Assembly (NCBI GenBank): GCA_014904845.1
Contig: MU119598.1
Span: 1 to 39,601, forward strand
Length of the DNA stretch: 39,601 bases
Reading direction: 5' to 3'
Source of the DNA: Acephala macrosclerotiorum
Taxonomy: Eukaryota > Ascomycota > Leotiomycetes > Helotiales > Mollisiaceae
In this document: positions 31,700-39,601 of the stretch, in pieces
Layout of the letters: every line of letters starts with the position of its first letter
Numbering within the stretch: the stretch's first letter is position 1
Made by a program: the position numbers and the translations under genes
The notes under the pieces: model-generated
The model's database searches: none
Told to the model about the DNA's origin: nothing
What the model saw: the letters and a program-made list of their open reading frames with translations, nothing else

Positions 31700-32640
31700 T
31701 GTAGACAGTCGCTAGATCTCACAACATATGATCATTCTCTAGTGTTCCCTCTTCTTCAGGCTCGTGCAGAAAGCTTCGCTGTTGCAGGCCTCTAGCAGAG
31801 TCTCCTCGCGCTCCTTGGTCGTGAGCAGTGAGTCCAGCGAGTCTTCTTCACCCGCAAGGGACTGCTGCGTGAACGAGTAGTTTCACCGGTCGGCGTTGAA
31901 GAATTTGACCGCCGGCTGTCGAATCAACACTCTCGTTGTCACCAGTCCCGGCTTTAATACCAGTCTTCTGCGCTCCACGTGGGATGTCTTTCTTTTCTGC
32001 CAGGTAGACTGTCTTGTAGATGAGAAGCTCTGCTCGAGCCTTCGTGGGATTCGTCAGTCGAAGACGCCTACGGAACTTGAATCAATACTCTCGTTGTCAT
32101 CAGTCTCGGCTTGGATGCCCCTCTTCTCGCTCCATGCCGGGTATCCTTCTCTTCGGCTGGGTAGACTCCCGTGAGGACGAGAAGGTCTGCTTGAGCCTTA
32201 GCGGAATTCAAGATTCTCATCAATCAGAAGCGCCTGTGGGACTTGAATAAATTCTCTTTTTGCCATCAGTTTTGGCCTTGGCACCCTTACACCGCCGGTG
32301 GTCGCTGATCCGGGTGGAATGTCTTTCTCTTCGGTTAGGATGTAGACTGGGATGTGGAAGGAGTTTGTACCGTCTGCTTCTTATTGCCGAGCTGTCGAGG
32401 ACTTGGATGCCTTTCTCTTTGGTTAGGATGTAGACTGAGGGGTGGATGACGAGGTCTTACTCCCGTCAACGAAGCAGGCAGTCTTAAGTTTTTTTCTCAT
32501 CAATTTCAGTCCTGATTTTCTTCGTCTAAAGCGAATACTCGATTGTTTAGTCTCCTGTATGCATGAGCTTGATGGTTGTCGAGTTTGGGAACGAAGTCGA
32601 TCATATGGATGAAGGATTCGGGCTCGTGGCCGCACGTGTC
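31700..32640 (-). repeat. Degenerate tandem repeats of about 160 bp, formerly coding
   Basis: Three units begin near 31920, 32079 and 32245 with GAATCAACACTCTCGTTGTC, GAATCAATACTCTCGTTGTC and GAATAAATTCTCTTTTTGCC, spaced 159 and 166 bp. Partial copies follow: CTTTCTCTTCGGTTAGGATG near 32324 and CTTTCTCTTTGGTTAGGATG near 32410. On the minus strand the units read related peptides (AEKKDIPRGAQK, GIKAGTGDNESVDS against GIQAETDDNESIDS), but single-base gaps put neighbouring units in different frames. Beyond the first unit the minus strand also reads GEEDSLDSLLTTKEREE. This looks like a gene with internal repeats that has decayed; no family recognised. Confidence 0.5.
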
Positions 32641-34560
32641 GATGATTCCGGTTGGAGCTTCTTGTTGTTGTGTTAGCTGAGTTCGTGGATATATATATAT
32701 ATAGGAGTATTAGATACTAACCAGGTGTAATGTCAAGGTTGGAAAACGACGACATGGGATGAAGTATGTCATCTGATCTTATGAACTCCTCAAAGTCTCC
32801 ATTCATCATCTGATTGGAGCAGGAAAATAAACGTTCAATCCCAGGAGCAACTCGCGATCAAGTCAGACTCCAAACACTAACTAGACTTCAAATATCAACC
32901 AAACTTCAACCCATCAACTATTGACAACATCGCTTTGAGACCTCACCATCCGAGTCTACAATAAGGATTGGAAGCCGATGCAAGTATCGACGGCAGTCAG
33001 TCGATCAATGGTAGAAATCTCACAGCAATCAAAGTCAGCAGGTAGGTCGTCTCCTCACGATCTTGATCCTTCTAACAAGTTCGCAGAAATGAAGACCACC
33101 ATCGATCTTGAAGAGCATATCGATACGAGCAACTAGTTCCGCCTTTTTCACGATAAAGTCGGCAACGCAAACTTCGCTGCGTCAAGGGAGGAGTTTGGCG
33201 ATTGGAAGAAGTAATGTACGGCAAGGAGTCAATCTCTGTGGGCGGCGTCCGTCGATTCGAATACAAGGCTCCCAGAAATTACTCTGTCTGCGGTCGACAT
33301 CGCGCTGCCGTCGCAGAATTGGTAGTCCACGCAACAACCTTGGAAGCCTGTGTCCAGACTGCATTGACAAGGCAGAGAAGAGAGATCATGGTTTTGACCA
33401 CGGAGGCCAAGGATACTTTCCGTTAATTTCGAAGCGACACCTTTGAATCGACACCGACGAACCTATCCCGTCTCTTCCAAAGGATTCTAGACTGCATTGA
33501 CAAGGCAGGGAAGAGAGATCACAATTTCGACCACAGGGACCAAGCCATCCCTTTGTCAATTTCGAATCGACATCTGCTTGTCCCACAACACCTTCGCCGA
33601 CGACGTATAAGATTCTAGTCGAAAGCGGTAACGAGAAGCAGTCAGGAATGCACAATTCTACGACTTCAAGATCGAGCGGTAAGAGGAATGCCTGGCGATG
33701 ACGGAGGACGGGGGCGACAAGCTGGAGAAGTTCAAGATTGAAGAGGGCCAAAACTTATGCCATGATTGAGAAGGTTGGCGACAATCTCAACCCCCTTGCG
33801 AACACGAACGCAAACTGTTCTTCGTCATGCTAGTCTGTCGATTTAGTGGCGACCTGACGTAACCATGCATCACTTTCAAAAGACGCGCTCCACTTCGACT
33901 TCGACACCTTCGATACACATCATCCTCTTCCTCAACCCTGTCTACAAACATCTCGTCCCTAACTTTGACTTCTGCTCCTAAAATACTTCTTTCAACTCCT
34001 TACGGTCACACATTTTCAGCTTCAGCTCTACCGGGATGGAATTCGCCCTAAAAGTAGACTGTTCTCTTCGACTTCGGCTTCGTCGTCGCACAGCCTCATC
34101 CTCAACTTCAACATCATTCACGCGCAACCATCCACCACTTGTCTTCCAACCTACTCGACATCGACTTCGTTCATACGCACGTACTGCCCATTCTCCTTGC
34201 CTACTGAGGCTTTTCGATTGCGGCTTCGTCCTCGAATACTATCTTTGTTAGGGTGGTCACGTGTACTAGCTTCCACCTAGCTCCTACCTTATTTACAACT
34301 CCCCAGAGCTCTCTACTCTTTAGACAGACGCACCAATACACACAGACTTGCCAGACTCGATTTACTGCGCTGAGACCGTAGTACATCTTGCGGTAAGGAC
34401 TGTTATAACCTTTCTCTATCTCAACATCTCCACATTTGCAACAGCGCAAACAACGCTAAAGAAGATGAATTTACAAGTTTTCAACAGCACCTGGTTTAAG
34501 AGCATCGCTTTCGATACTCTCATTCTCAATTTCGATTTCGACTCTGCTCACGCTCTCACG
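32641..34560. other. Subtelomeric non-coding stretch
   Basis: A TA dinucleotide run lies at 32689-32703. A block beginning AGACTGCATTGACAAGGCAG at 33358 recurs at 33489 (131-bp spacing) with the following GAAGAGAGATCA and CCAAG words, a local tandem duplication. From about 33890 to 34550 there is a Ser/Arg-coding repeat of TTCG-type words (CTTCGACTTCG and similar). No gene is supported. Confidence 0.4.
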
Positions 34561-35317
34561 TAAACTGCTCGTTTTTTCTTCCATGGAACTCCACGAGAAC
34601 GTGCGACGGGAGAAAGTTTAAGTAGTATGAGCTTCGGTAAAGAAGTACAAAAGGGCCCGGGCTTAAATAATCGAAAACCGAGCTTTTTAGTAAAATTACT
34701 CCCGGATTTTTAATTGATACAAGGATTTAAACATATCGTGAAACTTTATTTAAAGAGAAAACGAGCAATCTATTTCTACGCTCTTATTATCTCTTTTCTT
34801 TCAATACTTTTACAACAGCACAAATTAAAGCAACATCGTAGTTTGCGACGCACCAAAGTGAGTACTCTCAACAAACTTGATTGAACATATTAATAATTTA
34901 TCTTTCAAGTTAATTCGAACGATAAATTTCTATTTAGAGACGAACTTTCCATTACTCAAATCCACACATAATTCCATGGCTGACAAAGCCGTACTCTCTA
35001 TCTGTAAGCGGTACTGGCTACGAACCTGCGAATTGAGCACCAACATATATCGATATGCAATAGGATCTCAGAGCTGAAGAGAGGCGCAACATTTAGACTC
35101 TACGAACAGTGAGGATCAATTGGTGATGAACATCGATTCGCCAGATGGTCGTGCTTCTCTCTACCTCCTATGTGAGGGAGCTTTTTGACTCAAACACTAG
35201 AATCGCGAGGTGCGGATTGGCCCGTGAGCGGATGACTAAGCAGCATTCGGTTCAAACACTATTCGGGTCAGACACCACTTTCTTTATACTCTTTCTATCT
35301 CTCCCAAAACATTTACG
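34561..35317. other. Upstream region of the telomere-linked helicase relic
   Basis: Moderately AT-rich DNA before the helicase pseudogene. A 66-codon plus frame at 34877-35077 has no recognised motif. The promoter and any 5' exon of the helicase gene would lie here, but none is identifiable. Confidence 0.35.
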
Positions 35318-38300
35318 ATGAGCTTCTTCTCTTATAACTCAGTCCATCGAGTGGTCACATGTTATACTTGTCATTCTTGCATTGTTCCAGGCCATCGAAG
35401 CCAAGAATATTACTTGCGGGCAGAACTACACCGACTTTTAAGCCAAGAGCTCAAGACGACTCTTGAGTTGCTCAGTATCTATAGTCTAAGAACGCTCGCA
35501 GAGCTGAAGCAGTATAAGCCTCGAGTTGAGGATAAATGTCAAGTGATTGAGCACTTAGCAGTGTATGATGGGTTCTACTGTCTACAGTTAAACTGCGGGT
35601 ATCAGACTCGACATCTTCGAGAAATGAGGAAGCATATGCTTTAGGCGCATAAGATCAAGGCTACTGTTCATAAGTCATGCGCGTTATAGAGGCCAGTCAA
35701 GCTTTAGACATACTTTACCGCGTTTGGACGAATCGATTACTTTGTAGTCGTAGAGAATAAAGACAGGGTTAGCGAGTCAAAGGCTACTACGGGTTCTGTT
35801 CTATTAGTGGAGCCAGAGAAGGAATTATTCAAGAAGCTAGAAAGAGATTTTAAAGCTGTAAAATGTGATCTTGAGAAGCAAGCAACTGTAGTCCAGGATA
35901 TTGGAGATTCAAAGTCGGAAAAAGTGCTATGACTACATGACTTGACGGGGATTCCATATCACATGACTACGCTGAAGGACGAGGAGATCTGGAGCTCGTA
36001 CAAGCTGCTACCGAAGAAAGCGCTTGATGCGAGCAGTGAGAGTGCTGAGGATTCTAGCCTCGTTCGAATCTTAGTTGCAGTTGAGGCTGTCTTGAGAGAT
36101 GCGTACCGATTATGCAGCGACACCTCGCCCGATCGAAAAATGACCCAGCAGCGCGCTAATATTTTGAATGAATTCTATGCTGAAGCCTTAGACAAGGCAG
36201 ACGGGTTCCGGTATTTCAAGAACGCGTCGACTCTGGTCACGTACTTCGCGACGATGAAGCAGCTGCTGATGTACTACTATCGCGTGGTGCATTGTGAAAG
36301 CGGCCATTTTACGCGGACTAAGCCAGACCAAGTGCTGCCTAGGGATGTCATTCAACTAACTGCTCAGCAGGTCCAAGCTATGGACGAGATTATGGAGGCT
36401 TTGGCTTTGGAGAATGAAGAGGAGGAGGCGGAGCTGGCTCTCAAGCATATTATTCGACGGCTCTACTTAGCTCTAATCTGCCAAACTGTCGGCAGCGTGC
36501 CGTTCAAATCGCCCGTTTTGAGTTTCTGCGCTATACTGAGTAGGAAAGTCCGCGGGAAAGGCCGGGGTTTATGGGAAGAGCCGGGGAATTTCAACAGCCA
36601 TTTGTCAGCTTTGACTTGGACTGCCCAGCTCGTGCTCTTTGACTATGCTTGTTTCTAGGAGTAAGACGACGAAGATCAAATCTTCGTTTTTCTCGCCAAG
36701 ATTTGCAAAAAGTTCTTCCAGCAGTTAGCTGAGACGCCATTTGGCTATATTCTGCAGTGGCGGCTGTACTTATTCAAGGTTGAAAAGACTGCTATTGCAA
36801 AACACTAAACTCGGTAGTTCTTGGACGAGCAGACGGTAGAATATTGCGGGATGGAGTTACAGATGTCGCAAATCTCCGATTTAGTGGTTTCTGAATATCA
36901 ACAAGCCTATGCTCTACTCTATGATGAGCTCCTATTCTAAGCAAAAAACCTGATTCCAATAGAATCGTGGAGACTGAAGAACGATCTGGACTTGAAAGAT
37001 TTTGGAGGCTCGTGGTTCTCTCACTCCAGCAATTTCGAGTTTCTAGAGGGTGCTGAGCTTGCTCTCTTTCGGCGGATCCAGGGAAATACTCAGTTGCGGG
37101 CCATGTTCTTGACCACGACTGAGAATAGAAACATGGCTTTATGTCCAAAGAGTATAGCTATTTACGAGGCACATGCTCAGGAATTCCTCAAGCGAGTTTT
37201 AGTATTGTTCCATATTTCACTCGGCCCGCTATTGCGAGAACTTGAATTGCTGTCGGTGATGTTGCGAAACAATGCTCGACAGCGCCATTTGTTGATCTGA
37301 AAAAAGCTGGTCATGATCTATACTTAGTATCACAAGGGTCAGTAGCAGTCTGACGCGTACAAGGACAATATTCGCTTCTTATCAAAGGCCATTGAAAATC
37401 TGCTGCTCTCGTACATTGTATATGTTCTGCTCTTGAGGCAATTGTTCTTTCGATAGCAGACTCCAAGTGCTCTCATCTCTCTATACTTATGGGCCAAGCT
37501 AAACGAGACAGTGTGAGCCGATGGGACGCTTTCGATTTGCCTGACGAAAGCATGTGCTCGTGCTAAAGTACTATGCTTGCATACGTCGAACTGGCGGCAG
37601 TTTGCAGCGTCGATCACCAAAGAAAAGTTTTCCGTTAAAGAACGAGCGAACTTTGATCTTGAGAAAAGCGCAGAAAAGAATATTGAGAACGAGCTGAATC
37701 TGATTGCGCTAGTTGAACTTAGTAATTACATTTTCTACATCTTTAATCATGTCTATATTGGCACAACGACGCTTACTATGAATACTTTGCTCCATCGGAA
37801 TTATCGAGTATTTGAGAGCTGGCGTACGTTTTTTCGGTTCGACCATATGCTGCAAGGAAAAAGGCCGCGAAGCGCTTCAGAGACACTGTCGCTGCGAATG
37901 CTTGATGCTTCCAAGCGTGGTCAAATGCGCAAGAAAAGTGCTTATACTGAGACTGATTTACTAGTCGTTGCTCGGAAACTGTACAACGCACTAGACTTGC
38001 AATTTCGAGTTCTTGGTCAACGGAATGGAGTGCTTGCCGTCATGGGCTTTCAGCCGGCCGAGCAGATGGTTCTGGTGATAAAGACCGGCTCTAGTAAGAC
38101 TTTGATTATTATGATTGGAGCTGCAATTGCCGATGCTGGAACTACAATTTTAGTTCTTCCAATAGTGGCTTTGCGGGGTAATATGCTAAAACGCTTTCAC
38201 CAAGTAGGCATTCGGCCCCTAGTCTAGTCCGTCGATTGTAAACGGTCAGTTTCACTCGTTATTGTGTCAGTCGAAGCTGCTTGTACTCAAGACTTTTTTG

Positions 38301-39508
38301 AATACTGCTATGTTCTAATTAGCAAGCAGAAATTAGACCGTATTGTCATCGATGAGAGTCATCTCACTATCACGGCCAGTGACTACCGGCCATGCATAGC
38401 TCAATTGGATTAGTATGTCCGGCAGATCAGGACGCAAACGGTCTGGCTAACAGCCACACTTCTGCCCGTGATGCAAAAAGCGTTTATCGAGCACAACAAG
38501 CTAGTAAGACTTCGGATTATCCGGGAATCGACTAATCGGCCGAATATCAAGTACATAGTTAGTTTTGAGACCGAATTTGGCGCTTTGATTGAAAGAGCTG
38601 CCAATCTAATGTAAACGTACTGACTCAAACTAGAGATCTTTGACGCCTCTCGAGACAAGATCATTATCTACTGCTGTACTCGAGAGAAAGTGGCTCTGCT
38701 TGCTGACCTCTTGCAATGTCTATTATACACTTTTGAGTTCGAGTCTAAAGAAGAAAAGACTACTATTCTCTTTCAGTGAATTGCTGACAAAGACCAGCTC
38801 GTGATTATAGCCACGTCTGCTCTTGGAATTGGGTTTGACTATCTCTACGTACGATGAATTATCCACGTAGATGCGTCGAGCGAGGTATCGGCCTTTTCTC
38901 AGGAATCAAGTAGAGTAGACCGAGATAGTGAGAAGGCTTCTTCTATTGTCCTTTTGCATTCCGAGTGAAAGCCGCAAGTAGATAAGTCTCTCTCTCTCGA
39001 TCGAGAGGCCATGCAGCTATATTTGATCCAGTAATACTGCTTACAAGGCGTGCTTAGCCAGTTTTTGGATGATTAGTCGAATTGGCGATAGTGTATAGCG
39101 AGCGAGGAAGTATGCCAGGTTTGTCGAGAGTCTCATGCTGAAGCTCGATCTCTCGACTTGAAATTTGAACTAGCAGTAATTAGAGGAATGCAATTTACTG
39201 GCCCGAATGAAGTGTTACGACAAGACTACATTCGAGATCAGGCGCTTGATAGTTATAAGAGAGACTTTGAAGTCATGCTAGGCAGTTGTCTCTATTGTCG
39301 TATTCTTGGCCGTAGATTCAATCACGAATCAGGTGCTTGCTCTCGGCGGTTCTACTGGATCTATGCGAAGAACGAGGCGTACTAGACGCGGAAGAGAAAA
39401 GAGAAAGAGTGGATTCAGCGGTATGTGGTCTACTGGAACTGCTACTAGCCGCAGGATATCTGTCGGGCGGCGGATCCAGAGCATGAGAAGACGGAATGCC
39501 GGTTCTTT
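35318..39508 (+). pseudogene. Telomere-linked OrsD/RecQ helicase (TLH) pseudogene
   Basis: One reading frame runs from about 35318 to the telomere with no frameshift that I can see, broken by about two dozen stops, mostly TAG or TAA plus some TGA. The N-terminal part (CHSCIVPGHRSQEY, then CLQLNCGYQTRHLREMRKHM, then TYFTAFGRIDYFVV) matches the OrsD/DUF3505-type region of fungal telomere-linked helicases. The helicase core is at about 38040-38930: KTGSSKT (degenerate Walker A, 38081-38101), VIDESH (38351-38362), WLTAT, IIYCCTREKVALLADL, ATSALGIGF and QESSRVDRD (motif VI; QESGRxGRD in active enzymes). Such genes sit next to telomeres in many fungi and point toward them, as here. Gln/Trp codons turned into TAG/TAA by C-to-T change in CpA or TpG context is what RIP makes. 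The last codons run directly into the TTAGGG array, so the 3' end may be cut off. Confidence 0.85.
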
Positions 39509-39511
39509 GGG

Positions 39512-39601
39512 TTAGGGTTAGGGTTAGGGTTAGGGTTAGGGTTAGGGTTAGGGTTAGGGTTAGGGTTAGGGTTAGGGTTAGGGTTAGGGTTAGGGTTAGG
39601 G
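39512..39601 (+). repeat. Telomere, 15 TTAGGG repeats
   Basis: Fifteen perfect TTAGGG units fill the window to its last base, preceded by TTTGGG at 39506-39511. The G-rich strand runs 5' to 3' outward, so this is a right-hand chromosome end. No spacer or subtelomeric repeat separates the array from the helicase reading frame. Confidence 0.97.

Noticed and set aside
32689..32703. TA dinucleotide run as a regulatory element
   Set aside because: A short simple repeat with no gene beside it.
35318..39508. Reassigned or read-through TAG codons in the helicase
   Set aside because: Neighbouring intact genes use TAG as a stop (28164-28166), TAA and TGA also interrupt the frame, and conserved helicase motifs carry missense changes, so RIP decay explains it better.
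39306..39515. Arg-rich 69-codon frame ending in the telomere
   Set aside because: Out of frame with the helicase reading that continues through this segment.
1..39601. CRISPR array, bacterial operon features, rRNA or tRNA genes
   Set aside because: Nothing of the kind seen; spliced fungal genes throughout, and no tRNA-like cloverleaf noticed by eye (a tRNAscan run would settle it).

Overview
This is the end of a filamentous ascomycete (Pezizomycotina) chromosome. The right edge is 15 perfect TTAGGG repeats. Genes have short introns (about 40-75 bp) with fungal CTAAC/CTGAC-type branch sites, and the left 4.7 kb is an extremely AT-rich block of the kind left by repeat-induced point mutation (RIP). 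The gene families (HET-domain proteins, an AcuF-type zinc-finger/kinase protein, DUF7924, an OrsD-RecQ telomere-linked helicase) would suit a leotiomycete, but the species cannot be fixed from the sequence.

Layout. 1-5635: AT-rich relic ending in what looks like the right end of a hAT DNA transposon, with a transposase remnant at 4702-5058; it interrupts the 3' end of a minus-strand gene (5616-6662). 6892-18171: two tandem paralogues. Copy A (6892-10442) is a zinc-finger plus kinase-like protein. Copy B (13687-18171) is best read as one gene fusing a kinase-like domain to a HET domain through a 12-nt exon and five successive 3-nt exons, each exactly one codon. Copy A keeps the 12-nt exon and three of the 3-nt exons beyond its own stop codon but has lost the HET half. 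18172-18876: duplicated gene scraps. 19559-20260: a frameshifted secreted/surface protein gene. 20835-23937: an intact five-exon minus-strand HET protein with C-terminal membrane segments. 24306-25944: a DUF7924 (PD-(D/E)XK-like) gene. 26582-28166: an ER-type Hsp70 relative whose ATP-binding motifs are rewritten.

From about 28.2 kb outward the sequence is decayed subtelomere: a run of stem-loops (29141-29455), a coiled-coil protein pseudogene (29473-31259), a P-loop fragment, short tandem duplications, and a telomere-linked OrsD/RecQ helicase pseudogene (about 35318 to the telomere) that keeps one frame over 4 kb but carries about two dozen stop codons, mostly TAG or TAA as expected from RIP.

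How it fits together. The intact genes in the middle (two HET proteins, kinase-like and zinc-finger modules, a divergent Hsp70, a nuclease-fold protein) look like a rapidly evolving subtelomeric allorecognition or cell-death island. That role is inferred from gene family and neighbourhood only. The most unusual observation is the chain of single-codon exons joining kinase to HET, conserved between paralogues.
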